Source: Bradyrhizobium erythrophlei
GTDB taxonomy: Bacteria > Pseudomonadota > Alphaproteobacteria > Rhizobiales > Xanthobacteraceae
Direction of reading: 5' to 3'
DNA length: 64,000 nt
Assembly (NCBI GenBank): GCA_900129675.1
Contig: FSRD01000001.1
Location: 7,429,501-7,493,500 of the forward strand
Shown: piece by piece, positions 26,339-35,096 of the stretch
How the letters are laid out: every line of letters begins with the position of its first letter
Position numbering within the stretch: position 1 is the first letter of the stretch
Made by a program: the position numbers and the translations under genes
Notes under the pieces: generated by a model
Database searches by the model: none
What the model was told of the DNA's origin: nothing
The model's input: only the letters and a program-made list of their open reading frames with translations

Positions 26339-27529
26339 CTAGCTGACGCGCCGCCATGAGGGCGCAAGCCCCTCGCGCATGGCAAGCCGCCGCAGCGGGC
26401 CGATCGAGCCGATCAGGTGCAGGCCCGCGGCGCGCAGCGATTGTATGGGAAGGAAATCGCTGAGCAAGGAGCGGTTGGCAATATCGATCGTAAACGTCCG
26501 GCTCAACACGTCGGTTCGACGCGCGGACTGGTAGCGCGCCAGTACCTGCGGCGAACCGGGATCCTCTCCGATCGACATCGCGTGGCCCACGATATCGGCG
26601 ATGTCGGCGGCGTCGCGCAGTCCCATGTTCAGGCCCTGCGCGCCGATCGGCGGCAGCACATGGGCGGATTCACCGACCAGCGCGACGCGATCTTTCGCGA
26701 ATTGCCGGGGGCTCTCGATCGCAAGCGGAAAGACATGCCGCCCGGGCTCGACCTGAACGCGGCCGAGAATGGAATGCGATTGCTTCTCGGCGGCGTCAGA
26801 TAATTCGTCGTCGCCGAGCGCCATCAGCCGTTCGGCTTGCTTCGGCGCCGAAACCCAAACCACGCTGCTGCGATTGCCGGGCAGGGGCACGAACACGCAC
26901 GGTCCGTGCGGCGTGTGAAACTCGGTCGATATGTTCTTGTGCGGATGGGTATGACCGATATTGAAGGTGAGCGCCGACTGATGGAGGTCGCGGCGCCTGA
27001 CCGCGATACCGGCGGCCTCGCGGGAAAGCGACTGCCGCCCGTCCGCACCGATCACAAGCCGCGCGGCGAGCGATTCTCCCCGGCCGGTCCGGATCGAAAC
27101 ATCGGCGTGTTCCGGATGGATGGTTTCCGCCTCATCGTCAAACCGCGTCAGGCCGGAAAGCTCGGCCGCGCGCTGCTCCAGCGCTGCCATCAGCGAGCGG
27201 TTGTCGATGTTGAAGCCGAACTGGTCGAGGCCGATTTCACCGGCTGAAAACCGCACCTCCGGCGCACGGATCAGCCGGCCGGTGTCGTCGACGAGGCGCA
27301 TGGTCTGCAACGCCGCGGCTTGATCCTTGCAGCGCCGCCAGACGTCCAGGCGTTCGAGCAGGTCGGTGGAGGCGCCGAGCAGTGCGGTGGTGCGATTGTC
27401 GGCATAGGGCGCGCGGCGGGCGAGCAGGGCGGTTTTCGCCCCGGTCTCCGCCAGCGCAATGGCGGCGGTCAGTCCGGCCGGCCCGCCGCCAATCACGGCT
27501 GTGTCATAAACTTGCGGTGCATCGGTCAT
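26339..27529 (-). CDS. UbiH/UbiF/VisC family FAD-dependent hydroxylase
   Basis: 396 residues. The FAD-binding Rossmann motif VIGGGPAGLTAAIAL is at the N-terminus, the DG motif at IGADGRQS, and the second FAD motif at LVGESAHVLPPIGAQGLNMG. This family hydroxylates the ubiquinone ring or related phenols. With one visible copy its ring position cannot be set, and another aromatic substrate is possible. Divergent from pcs. Confidence 0.88.
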   Translation of the reverse strand: MTDAPQVYDTAVIGGGPAGLTAAIALAETGAKTALLARRAPYADNRTTALLGASTDLLERLDVWRRCKDQAAALQTMRLVDDTGRLIRAPEVRFSAGEIGLDQFGFNIDNRSLMAALEQRAAELSGLTRFDDEAETIHPEHADVSIRTGRGESLAARLVIGADGRQSLSREAAGIAVRRRDLHQSALTFNIGHTHPHKNISTEFHTPHGPCVFVPLPGNRSSVVWVSAPKQAERLMALGDDELSDAAEKQSHSILGRVQVEPGRHVFPLAIESPRQFAKDRVALVGESAHVLPPIGAQGLNMGLRDAADIADIVGHAMSIGEDPGSPQVLARYQSARRTDVLSRTFTIDIANRSLLSDFLPIQSLRAAGLHLIGSIGPLRRLAMREGLAPSWRRVS

Positions 27530-27661
27530 ATCGGGACAATTGACGTTCCCGGCGCCATTTTCAAGCCAGTAACCGGCGGAATTAATTTCACCGGTTTACG
27601 CGGCGGAACGCCGCAAGCGTGGATATGCAAATCGGACCGATTCCTGATAGCACTGCCGGCA

Positions 27662-28396
27662 ATGGACCAGACCAGCCAGCCAGTTTCATCCCCGGCGTCG
27701 AGCGGAATGCGCGCGGCGGCTTTCTCCGTGCACATCTTCACGGCGATGGGAGCTGGTGTTGCGCTGCTCGCGATGCTGGAAGCCGTGCGCGAACACTGGG
27801 CCAGTATGTTCGGCTGGCTCGGCGTGGCGCTGGTGATCGATGCGATCGACGGCCCGATCGCGCGGAAGCTGGATGTCGTGCGGCTGCAGCCGGACTGGTC
27901 AGGGGATGTGCTCGACCTCGTCGTCGACTTCGTCACCTACGTTTTCGTTCCCGCCTACGCGATCACCGCGAGCGGGCTGTTGCTGCCGCTGGCGGCGCCG
28001 CTATTGGGTATCGGCATCGTGGTGTCGAGCGCGCTCTATTTCGCCGATCGCCGCATGAAGGCCGCCGATAACCATTTTCGCGGATTTCCGGCGCTGTGGA
28101 ACGCGGTGGCATTTTATCTGTTTTTGCTGCAGTTTCGGCCGTCGATTTCCAGCCTCGCCATCGCCATTCTGATCGTGCTGACCTTCGTGCCGGTTCACGT
28201 GCTGCATCCGATCCGCGTGGTGCGCCTGCGCTGGCTGACCTTGTTGTTGCTGGCCGCCTGGGCCGTGCTTGCCATCTACACGCTGGCCTGCGATTTCGAT
28301 GTCGGCGCCCCCGTCGTCGCCGGGCTCTGCGCCATCGCCGCCTATATGGTCGGCAGCGATGCGGTCATCCGGCAAATAAAATCGTTGCGGGCATGA
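27662..28396 (+). CDS. pcs: Phosphatidylcholine synthase
   Basis: 244 residues with about seven membrane segments. The CDP-alcohol phosphotransferase motif is present as DGPIAR followed by GDVLDLVVDFVTYVF, with the spacing known for Pcs. It condenses choline with CDP-diacylglycerol, a one-step route to phosphatidylcholine typical of rhizobia. The ATG at 27662 was chosen because the upstream extension lies across the promoter region. Its stop overlaps the terC start, so the two are coupled. Confidence 0.92.
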   Translation: MDQTSQPVSSPASSGMRAAAFSVHIFTAMGAGVALLAMLEAVREHWASMFGWLGVALVIDAIDGPIARKLDVVRLQPDWSGDVLDLVVDFVTYVFVPAYAITASGLLLPLAAPLLGIGIVVSSALYFADRRMKAADNHFRGFPALWNAVAFYLFLLQFRPSISSLAIAILIVLTFVPVHVLHPIRVVRLRWLTLLLLAAWAVLAIYTLACDFDVGAPVVAGLCAIAAYMVGSDAVIRQIKSLRA

Positions 28397-29121
28397 TGGA
28401 ATTATTCACCAGCGCGGAAGCCTGGGCGGCGCTGCTCACCCTGACGGCGCTCGAAATCGTGCTCGGGATCGACAACGTCATCTTCCTGTCGGTGATCGTC
28501 TCGCGCATTCCGCCGGCGCAGGCCAAGCGGGCGCGCCAGATCGGTCTCTTTCTGGCGCTGGTATTCCGCATCATCCTGCTCAGCCTGCTGGTATGGCTGA
28601 TCGGGCTGACCGAGCCGGTATTCACCGTGAAAAGCGTTGCACTGTCATGGCGCGACATCATCCTGATCGGCGGTGGCCTGTTCCTGATCGCGAAGGCGAC
28701 CCACGAAATTCATGCCGAGGTCGAAGCGCAAGAGGTGGAGTCCGATGCGGCGCCGAAAGCCAGCGCATTCTTCTGGGTGATCGTCCAGATCATCGTCATC
28801 GACATGGTGTTCTCGCTGGATTCGATCATCACCGCGATCGGCATGTCGCAGCAGCTCGAAATCATGATCGCGGCCGTCGTGATCGCCTGCGTCGTCATGT
28901 ACGCCTCATCGGGACCGGTCGCGCGATTTGTGGCGAATCATCCGACCACCAAGATGCTGGCGCTGGCATTCCTGGTGCTGATCGGCGTCGCGCTGGTGGC
29001 GGACGGATTCAAATTCCACATCCCGCGCGGCTACATCTATTTTGCCATCGCGTTTTCGGCCGCGGTGGAGCTGTTCAACGTGCTCGCCAAGCGCAACCGC
29101 AAAAGGGCCGTCAGATCATGA
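28393..29121 (+). CDS. TerC family integral membrane protein
   Basis: 242 residues, about seven membrane segments. The conserved acidic motifs of the family are present: GIDNVIFLSV in the first segment and VIDMVFSLDSIITAIG in the middle. TerC proteins handle metals, with several implicated in manganese export or loading of exported metalloenzymes. It is coupled to pcs by a 4-bp overlap (ATGA). The stop codon lies inside a perfect palindrome (29114-29144). Confidence 0.93.
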   Translation: MMELFTSAEAWAALLTLTALEIVLGIDNVIFLSVIVSRIPPAQAKRARQIGLFLALVFRIILLSLLVWLIGLTEPVFTVKSVALSWRDIILIGGGLFLIAKATHEIHAEVEAQEVESDAAPKASAFFWVIVQIIVIDMVFSLDSIITAIGMSQQLEIMIAAVVIACVVMYASSGPVARFVANHPTTKMLALAFLVLIGVALVADGFKFHIPRGYIYFAIAFSAAVELFNVLAKRNRKRAVRS

Positions 29122-29144
29122 TCCGATTGAATCGGATCATGATC
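29114..29144. repeat. 31-bp palindrome overlapping the terC stop
   Basis: gatcatgatccgatt and its exact complement flank a single G, so the first arm spans the terC stop codon. In RNA it would fold as a hairpin of about 13 bp. Moderate T content follows (ctttctccttgttt), so it may serve as a terminator. The gatcatg units link it to the repeat at 29158. Confidence 0.85.
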
Positions 29145-29157
29145 TTTCTCCTTGTTT

Positions 29158-29231
29158 GAGCATGATCTCCGGGCAAACGCTTCGCGTTTGTCCCGAGGAA
29201 AACCGGTTCCGACCTTTCCGGATCATGCCTA
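29158..29231. repeat. Dispersed rhizobial repeat with ggaaaaccggttcc core
   Basis: The segment runs from gagcatgatct through gcaaacgcttcgcgtttg to gaggaaaaccggttccgacc and ends ccggatcatgcc. The gatcatg ends face each other and the core aaccggtt is palindromic. Repeats with this core are common in Bradyrhizobium and related genomes. The inner gcaaacgcttcgcgtttg is shared with the composite at 5381-5528. No gene in 29122-29314. Confidence 0.7.
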
Positions 29232-29314
29232 GCCGGTTTCAGCCAGTCAGTTGACAACGCGACGGCGATGGCTTTCGGTTCGGATTCGCGGAAATACCAA
29301 GGGAGAAACCTGTC

Positions 29315-30289
29315 ATGACCAAGGCCGTGCGCGTGCACAAGGTGGGGGGCCCGGAAGCCCTGGTTTATGAGGACGTTGACGTGGCCGCACCCGGACCCGG
29401 CGAGGTTCGCATCCGCCAGCACGCCGTCGGTCTCAACTTCATCGATGTGTATTTCCGCACCGGCCTCTACAAGGCGCCGGGCTTGCCGTTCATCGCCGGC
29501 AACGAGGCCGCGGGCGAGGTTGTCGCAGTCGGGACCGGCGTCACCAATTTTCATCCCGGCGATCGCGTCGCCTATTATTTCAATCTCGGCGGCTATGCGA
29601 GCGAACGCGTCATCCCGGCGGACAAGCTGGTCAAGCTGCCCGACCACATCACCTACGAGCAGGGCGCGGTGCTGATGCTCAAGGGGCTCACGGTCTGGTA
29701 TCTCCTGCACAAGACCTTCAAGGTCGAGCCCGGACATCGCGTGCTGATCCACGCCGCCGCCGGCGGCATCGGTTTGCTCGCCAGCCAATGGGCCAAAGCG
29801 CTCGGCGCCCATGTCATCGGCACCGTCGGCACCAAGGCCAAAGCCGATCTCGCGCTCGCCAATGGCTGCGACCACGTCATTCTGTACAATGAGGAAGACT
29901 TTGTCGCGCGGGTGAAGCAGATCAGCCGCAACGAACTCTGCGACGTCGTCTATGACGGCGTCGGCAAGACCACGTTCCCGGGCTCGCTGTCGTGCCTGCG
30001 GCCGCGCGGCCTGTTCGTGAGTTTTGGCAACGCCTCCGGCCCGGTGCCGTCGTTCGCGCTCGCCGAACTCAACAATCACGGCTCGCTGTTTGCGACCCGG
30101 CCAAAGCTCAACGATTACGTCGGCACCCGCAAGGAACTGCTCGAGGGCGCCGACACGCTGTTCGCCGCCGTCATCAACGGCAAGCTGCACGTGCCGATCA
30201 ATCACGCCTACGCGCTGAAGGATGCCGCCAAGGCGCATATCGAGCTCGAGAGCAGGGCGACGACGGGCGCGGCGATTCTGCGACCGTAG
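29315..30289 (+). CDS. Quinone oxidoreductase (zinc-free MDR family, NADPH:quinone reductase)
   Basis: 324 residues. The start HKVGGPEALVYEDVDV and the GxGxxG-type cofactor motif AAAGGIGLLASQWAKALGA are those of QOR proteins; no structural-zinc Cys cluster is present. It reduces quinones with NADPH, probably in detoxification. A good aagggag ribosome site precedes the ATG. The gene is followed by a family A repeat in the convergent gap with the aminotransferase. Confidence 0.93.
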   Translation: MTKAVRVHKVGGPEALVYEDVDVAAPGPGEVRIRQHAVGLNFIDVYFRTGLYKAPGLPFIAGNEAAGEVVAVGTGVTNFHPGDRVAYYFNLGGYASERVIPADKLVKLPDHITYEQGAVLMLKGLTVWYLLHKTFKVEPGHRVLIHAAAGGIGLLASQWAKALGAHVIGTVGTKAKADLALANGCDHVILYNEEDFVARVKQISRNELCDVVYDGVGKTTFPGSLSCLRPRGLFVSFGNASGPVPSFALAELNNHGSLFATRPKLNDYVGTRKELLEGADTLFAAVINGKLHVPINHAYALKDAAKAHIELESRATTGAAILRP

Positions 30290-30296
30290 TTCTGGC

Positions 30297-30416
30297 CGTC
30301 ATTGCGAGCCAACGGGTCGCGCGAATGCGCGCCCGATGACAGGCTCCGCGAAGCAATCCATCGCGCCGCCCAAAGAAAGAATGGATTGCTTCGTCGCTAC
30401 GCTCCTCGCAATGACG
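30297..30416. repeat. Palindromic intergenic repeat, family A, copy 5
   Basis: Same organisation as the copy at 12053, including the gcccgatgacaggct insert and facing arms aagcaatccat / atggattgcttcg, ending gctcctcgcaatgacg. It fills the convergent gap between the quinone reductase and aminotransferase genes. Confidence 0.9.
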
Positions 30417-30423
30417 CTTGAGG

Positions 30424-31620
30424 CTACGCCACGCGTCTCGCCGCACCTGCCTTGGTCAATATCGCATCAAGGCATTCGACCATCTCCGCGATCTCGTCCC
30501 GCGTCACGTTGAGCGCCGGCATGAAGCGCAGCGCGTCCGGCTGGGGCGAATTGAGCAATACGCCGTCGGCGAAAGCCTGCGCCACGATCGAGGCGCCGAT
30601 CGGCAGTTTGAGATCGAGCGCCAGCAGCAGGCCCCGGCCGCGAACTTCGCCGAGACCGTGCCGCGCCGACAGCCGCTGCAACTCGCTTTCCAGGAACAGG
30701 CCGGCATCGACTGCCGATTTCAGGAATTCCGGTTTGCTGACGTGATCGAGAACCGCGAGCCCCGCGGCACACATCAGCGGATTGCCGTTGAACGTGCCAC
30801 CCTGGTCGCCGTGCTCGAAGCACGAGGCATGTTCGGTCGCCAGCAATGCTGCGAGCGGCACGCCGCCGCCGATGCCTTTGCCGAGCGTCATGATGTCGGG
30901 CTCGATGCCGGCATGTTCGTAATGGAACAGCTTTCCGGTGCGGCCCATGCCGGTCTGGATTTCATCGACGATCAGCAAAAGACCGTGCTCTTTGGTCAGC
31001 GCCCGCAACGCCTTCAGGAATTGATCGGTCGCAGGCCAGACGCCGGCTTCGCCCTGGATCGGCTCCAGCATCACGGCGACGGTTTTGTCGGAGATCAGCC
31101 GCTTGACGGAATCAAGGTCGTTGAGCTGCGCCTTGGGAAAGCCCGTCACCTTGGGCTCGAACAATGGCTCAAAAGCTTTCTTGCCCGATGCCGACATGGT
31201 CGCCAGCGTGCGGCCGTGAAAGCCGCCGACGAAGGTGATGATCTCGTGCGCGCCGCCTCTGTGCAGCGCGCCGTATTTGCGCGCGAGCTTGATCGCGCCC
31301 TCATTGGCTTCCGCACCCGAATTCGCAAAGAACACCTGGTCGAAGCAGCTGTTTGCGACCAGCGCTTTTGCCAGTTTCAGACTCGGTCCGTTGTAGAACG
31401 CCGGGCTTGGCGTCAGCAGCAGCTTTGCCTGCGCCGCGAGCGCGTCGGCGACGATCGCGGGCGAATGGCCGAGGCAGTTGACCGCCCAGCCCTGCATGAA
31501 ATCGAGATAGCGCTTGCCCTTGTCGTCCCACAGATAGGCGCCTTCGCCCTTGACGAAGACGGTCTGCGGGCGCGCGGTGATGTCCATCAGCGCATGATAC
31601 GGATGGGTGGCGTTGGTCAT
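30424..31620 (-). CDS. argD: Class III aminotransferase, acetylornithine transaminase-like
   Basis: 398 residues. PLP-dependent fold with FFANSGAEANEGAIKLARK, the VDEIQTGMGRTG block and the catalytic Lys in TLGKGIGGGVP. Length and motifs best fit ArgD, which makes N-acetylornithine in arginine synthesis; a paralogue using succinylornithine or GABA cannot be excluded, and argF is not adjacent. The ribosome site (caggag) is strong. The 230-bp leader carries an Arg-rich short frame and two hairpins that could attenuate transcription. Confidence 0.85.
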   Translation of the reverse strand: MTNATHPYHALMDITARPQTVFVKGEGAYLWDDKGKRYLDFMQGWAVNCLGHSPAIVADALAAQAKLLLTPSPAFYNGPSLKLAKALVANSCFDQVFFANSGAEANEGAIKLARKYGALHRGGAHEIITFVGGFHGRTLATMSASGKKAFEPLFEPKVTGFPKAQLNDLDSVKRLISDKTVAVMLEPIQGEAGVWPATDQFLKALRALTKEHGLLLIVDEIQTGMGRTGKLFHYEHAGIEPDIMTLGKGIGGGVPLAALLATEHASCFEHGDQGGTFNGNPLMCAAGLAVLDHVSKPEFLKSAVDAGLFLESELQRLSARHGLGEVRGRGLLLALDLKLPIGASIVAQAFADGVLLNSPQPDALRFMPALNVTRDEIAEMVECLDAILTKAGAARRVA

Positions 31621-31666
31621 GTCTAACTCCTGCGGTTTGGGTTGGAAGGCGGGCCGAAACGCAAGA

Positions 31667-31691
31667 AGGCCGCACCTTTTGGGTGCGGCCT
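31667..31691 (-). terminator. Strong hairpin in the argD leader (terminator of rimO or attenuator)
   Basis: A 10-bp perfect stem (aggccgcacc / ggtgcggcct) with a five-base loop. Reading toward argD it is followed by an imperfect T-rich stretch (ttcttgcgttt). A second smaller hairpin (31705-31723) precedes it. It could end the rimO transcript or act as an attenuator for argD. Confidence 0.55.
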
Positions 31692-31718
31692 CCTCGAAAA
31701 CGTTGCTGATCTAGTTAA

Positions 31719-31808
31719 TCAGCGTTGTCGTCGGACACGGCGCAACCCATCGGCGTCGCAGGAGCGACGACGGAAAGCAGCGCGGCGGTTGGTCCGGTTC
31801 TGGATCAT
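31719..31808 (-). CDS. Possible Arg-rich leader peptide upstream of argD
   Basis: A 29-codon frame beginning MIQNRTNRR; 11 of its residues are Arg. It ends about 30 bases before the strong hairpin at 31667-31691. The Arg-codon cluster gtcgtcg is complementary both to nearby gcgacg and to cgacgac further on, so alternative pairings are possible. No good ribosome site is visible and GC-rich DNA readily encodes Arg by chance, so the call is tentative. A second short frame, MGCAVSDDNAD, overlaps it (31715-31750). Confidence 0.3.
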   Translation of the reverse strand: MIQNRTNRRAAFRRRSCDADGLRRVRRQR

Positions 31809-31851
31809 GGCGCAGGGCCATACAGCCTGAGGGCGGGCGGTGTCAAGCGCG

Positions 31852-33177
31852 TTAGAAGCCCGCGACGCTGCCGTGGAGGTCGTATTGATCTGCGCGCTCG
31901 ATCTTTGCCGTGACGATTTCGCCGACACGTAGGGGACGCCGGCTCGACAGATAGACCGCGCCGTCGATCTCGGGCGCGTCGGCCTTGGAGCGGCCCTTCG
32001 AGACGGTGGGGCCGACTTCGTCGATGATGATCTGCTGCCGCGTGCCGACCTTGCGCTTTAAGCGCCGCGCCGAAATCTTCTGCTGGCGGGCCATCAGCGC
32101 ATCCCAGCGCTCCTGCTTGATCTCGGCGGGAACGGCATGGCCGATCGCGTTCGACGCAGCACCGGCAACGGGCTCGTACTTGAAACAGCCGAGGCGATCG
32201 ATCTCGGCCTCCTCGAGCCAGTCGAGCAAATACGCAAAGTCGGAATCGGTCTCGCCGGGGAAGCCGACGATGAAGGTCGAGCGCAGCGTCAGATCAGGGC
32301 ATTGCTCGCGCCACTTCCGGATCCGCGCCAGCGTCTTCTCCTGCGCGGCCGGGCGCTTCATGGCTTTGAGGATTTCCGCGCTCGCATGCTGGAAGGGGAT
32401 ATCGAGATAAGGCAACACCTTGCCGTCGGTCATCAGGCCGATGACTTCGTCGACATGCGGGTAGGGGTAGACATATTGCAGCCGGACCCAGGCGCCGAGT
32501 TCGCCGAGCTCTTTGGCCAGATCGAAAAATTTCGCGCGGACCTCGCGGTCCTTCCACGGGCTTTCGGCATATTTCAGGTCGACGCCATAGGCCGAGGTGT
32601 CCTGCGAGATGACGAGCAATTCCTTGACGCCGGCGCTGACCAGCTTTTCCGCTTCGCGCAACACGTCACCCGCCGGGCGCGACACCAGATCGCCGCGCAA
32701 TTTCGGAATGATGCAGAAGCTGCAGCGGTTGTTGCAGCCTTCGGAAATCTTCAAGTAGGCGTAGTGGCGCGGCGTCAGCTTGATGCCCTGCGGCGGCACC
32801 AGGTCGAGGTGCGGATTGTGGACCGGCGGCAGCGCGCGGTGCACCGCGTCCAGCACGCTCTCATATTGCTGCGGGCCGGTGATGGAGAGCACGCCGGGAT
32901 AGGCCGCCTCGATCTGCTCGGGTTCTGCGCCCATGCAGCCGGTGACTATGACCCTGCCGTTCTCGGCCATTGCCTCGCCGATGGCGCCAAGCGATTCCTG
33001 TTTGGCGCTGTCGAGGAAGCCGCAGGTGTTGACGATGACGATATCGGCGCCGTCATGCTTGCGCGCCAGCTCATAGCCTTCCGCGCGCAGCCGCGTGATG
33101 ATGCGCTCGGAATCCACCAGCGCCTTGGGGCATCCCAAGGAGACAAAGCTGACTTTCGGCGCTCCGGCCTGTTGCAT
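31852..33177 (-). CDS. rimO: Ribosomal protein S12 methylthiotransferase
   Basis: 441 residues. N-terminal UPF0004 domain with its Cys residues (SLGCPKALVDSE, NTCGFLDSAK, VTGCMG), then the radical-SAM cluster motif CNNRCSFC and a C-terminal TRAM domain. RimO adds a methylthio group to an aspartate of ribosomal protein S12. The PKALVDSE stretch separates it from the tRNA enzyme MiaB. Upstream of argD on the same strand and divergent from nasT. Confidence 0.96.
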   Translation of the reverse strand: MQQAGAPKVSFVSLGCPKALVDSERIITRLRAEGYELARKHDGADIVIVNTCGFLDSAKQESLGAIGEAMAENGRVIVTGCMGAEPEQIEAAYPGVLSITGPQQYESVLDAVHRALPPVHNPHLDLVPPQGIKLTPRHYAYLKISEGCNNRCSFCIIPKLRGDLVSRPAGDVLREAEKLVSAGVKELLVISQDTSAYGVDLKYAESPWKDREVRAKFFDLAKELGELGAWVRLQYVYPYPHVDEVIGLMTDGKVLPYLDIPFQHASAEILKAMKRPAAQEKTLARIRKWREQCPDLTLRSTFIVGFPGETDSDFAYLLDWLEEAEIDRLGCFKYEPVAGAASNAIGHAVPAEIKQERWDALMARQQKISARRLKRKVGTRQQIIIDEVGPTVSKGRSKADAPEIDGAVYLSSRRPLRVGEIVTAKIERADQYDLHGSVAGF

Positions 33178-33290
33178 ATCTGGATCTGCCTGATTGATCC
33201 GCAGGAGCTAGTCCGAATTGCCCATAATTACAACCCTTTGCGCCGGCTATCGGCGTGCTATGGATGCGTTTGCCGGGTTGTGAGTGGTCG

Positions 33291-33881
33291 ATGAGCGCTG
33301 AGTCGTCTCCTAAAATCGTCATAGTCGACGAAAGCCCGATCCGCGCCGCGATCCTGGAAGAGGGATTGCGGGAGGCGGGCTTTACCGGCGTCGTCCATAT
33401 CAGCGAAATGCAGAGCCTGCTGGCGCGGATCTATGCGCTCGACCCCGATATCATCCTGATCGACCTGGAAAACCCCAGCCGCGACGTGCTGGAACAAATG
33501 TTCCAGGTCAGCCGGGCGGTGCGCCGGCCGATCGCCATGTTCGTCGACCAGAGCGACGCGGCGTCGATCCAGGCTTCCGTCGATGCCGGCGTATCCGCCT
33601 ATATCGTCGACGGGCTGAAGAAGGAACGCATCAAGCCGATCCTCGACCTCTGCGTCTCGCGCTTCAATGCCTTCGCGAAACTGCAGGACGAACTCGACCG
33701 GACCAAATCTGCGCTCGAGGAACGCAAGGTCATCGACCGCGCCAAGGGCATTTTGATGAAGTTGAAAGGACTCACCGAAGACGAGGCCTATGTGCTGATG
33801 CGCTCGACTGCGATGCGCGAGAAAAAGAAGATCGGCGAGATCGCCCAGTCGATCCTGACCGCGTCGGAGTTGCTGAAATGA
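33291..33881 (+). CDS. nasT: ANTAR-domain response regulator, nitrate-responsive antiterminator
   Basis: 196 residues. A receiver-like domain (KIVIVDESPIRAAILEEG; DIILIDLENPSRD) is joined to an ANTAR RNA-binding domain (~135-195: ALEERKVIDRAKGILMK and the EIAQSIL end). NasT binds paired hairpins in target leader RNAs and prevents termination; without nitrate it is held by NasS. Its stop overlaps the nasS start (ATGA), fixing the pair as an operon. The start at 33291 aligns with known NasT N-termini. Confidence 0.92.
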   Translation: MSAESSPKIVIVDESPIRAAILEEGLREAGFTGVVHISEMQSLLARIYALDPDIILIDLENPSRDVLEQMFQVSRAVRRPIAMFVDQSDAASIQASVDAGVSAYIVDGLKKERIKPILDLCVSRFNAFAKLQDELDRTKSALEERKVIDRAKGILMKLKGLTEDEAYVLMRSTAMREKKKIGEIAQSILTASELLK

Positions 33882-35044
33882 CCGGACCGCTTCGCATTGG
33901 TTTCATTCCGCTGGTCGATGCCGCGGCCCTGATCGTCGCCGTCGACAACGGCTTTACCGCGGCCGAAGGCCTCGACGTTTCGCTGGTGCGGGAAGTCTCG
34001 TGGTCGAATGTCCGCGACAAGCTCAATATCGGCTTGTTCGACGCCGCGCATCTCCTGGCACCCGTCGCGATCGCCTCCAGCCTCGGGCTCGGTCACGTCA
34101 AGGTGCCGATCGTGGCGCCGTTCAATCTCGGGCTCAATGGCAATGCCATCACGGTGTCGCCGGCGCTGCATACCGCAATCATGGGCGAGATCGAAGGCGA
34201 CCGCTTCGACCCGATGGCGACCGCGCTGGCGCTGGCGCGTGTCGTCGCCAAACGCCGCTGCAGCGGCGCCGAACCGTTGACCTTCGGCATGACGTTTCCG
34301 TTCTCGACCCACAATTATCAATTGCGGTTCTGGATGGCGGCCGGCGGGGTCGATCCCGACGAGGATGTCCGGCTGGTCGTGCTGCCGCCGCCCTACATGG
34401 TCGACAGTCTGGCCAGCGGGCACGTCGACGCTTTCTGCGTCGGCGCGCCCTGGAATTCGGTCGCGGTCGATCTCGGCGTCGGACACATCCTGCATTTCGT
34501 CACGGACATCCTGGTGAGCGCGGCCGAAAAGGTGCTGGCTGTCAGGCAGGACTGGTCGCAGAAATATCCGGATGTGGTGGCCGCGCTGGTCCGGGCCCAT
34601 GTCCGCGCCGCCGAATTCATCGAGCAGCCGCAGAACCGCGCGGAGGTGGCGCGAATCCTCAGCGCCCCGGAGCGGATCGGCGTCGACGCCGAGGTGATCC
34701 AGCGCACCCTTGATGGCCGTCTGAAGATCTCGCCCGATGGTGGCTTGCGCGAAAGCGGGCGCTATTTGCTGGTCGGGCGCGAGGGCGCGGCCCGGCCCGA
34801 TCCCGCGCAGGCCGCCTGGCTGTACGCGCAGATGGTGCGATGGGGACAGACCGTGATGAAACAGGACGCGCTGAGGACCGCCATGGGGGTGTTCAGGCCC
34901 GACCTTTATGACGCGGCTGTCGGGCATCAGGGCAAGGCGGCCGGTGCCTCCGCCGCCATCGGCGCCTTCGCCGGTCCGGCCTTCGATCCGGACGACATCG
35001 CCGGGCATTTGGCGGCATTCAGGATTGGCCATTGGAAGCCCTGA
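33878..35044 (+). CDS. nasS: Nitrate/nitrite-sensing CmpA/NrtA-like protein without signal peptide
   Basis: 388 residues. It has the periplasmic nitrate-binding fold (RIGFIPLVDAAALIVAVDNG; FGMTFPFSTHNYQLRFW; SGHVDAFCVGAPWNSVAV) but starts directly with it, with no signal peptide, as expected of NasS, a cytoplasmic sensor that sequesters NasT until nitrate or nitrite binds. In Bradyrhizobium the pair controls nitrate assimilation and nos genes. No assimilatory operon follows here, only the remnant of a flavoprotein reductase. Confidence 0.92.
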   Translation: MTGPLRIGFIPLVDAAALIVAVDNGFTAAEGLDVSLVREVSWSNVRDKLNIGLFDAAHLLAPVAIASSLGLGHVKVPIVAPFNLGLNGNAITVSPALHTAIMGEIEGDRFDPMATALALARVVAKRRCSGAEPLTFGMTFPFSTHNYQLRFWMAAGGVDPDEDVRLVVLPPPYMVDSLASGHVDAFCVGAPWNSVAVDLGVGHILHFVTDILVSAAEKVLAVRQDWSQKYPDVVAALVRAHVRAAEFIEQPQNRAEVARILSAPERIGVDAEVIQRTLDGRLKISPDGGLRESGRYLLVGREGAARPDPAQAAWLYAQMVRWGQTVMKQDALRTAMGVFRPDLYDAAVGHQGKAAGASAAIGAFAGPAFDPDDIAGHLAAFRIGHWKP

Positions 35045-35096
35045 ACGCCATCTCTTGACGCAGTATTGGGCATCTTCCCCGGCTGGCTAATTTTTC

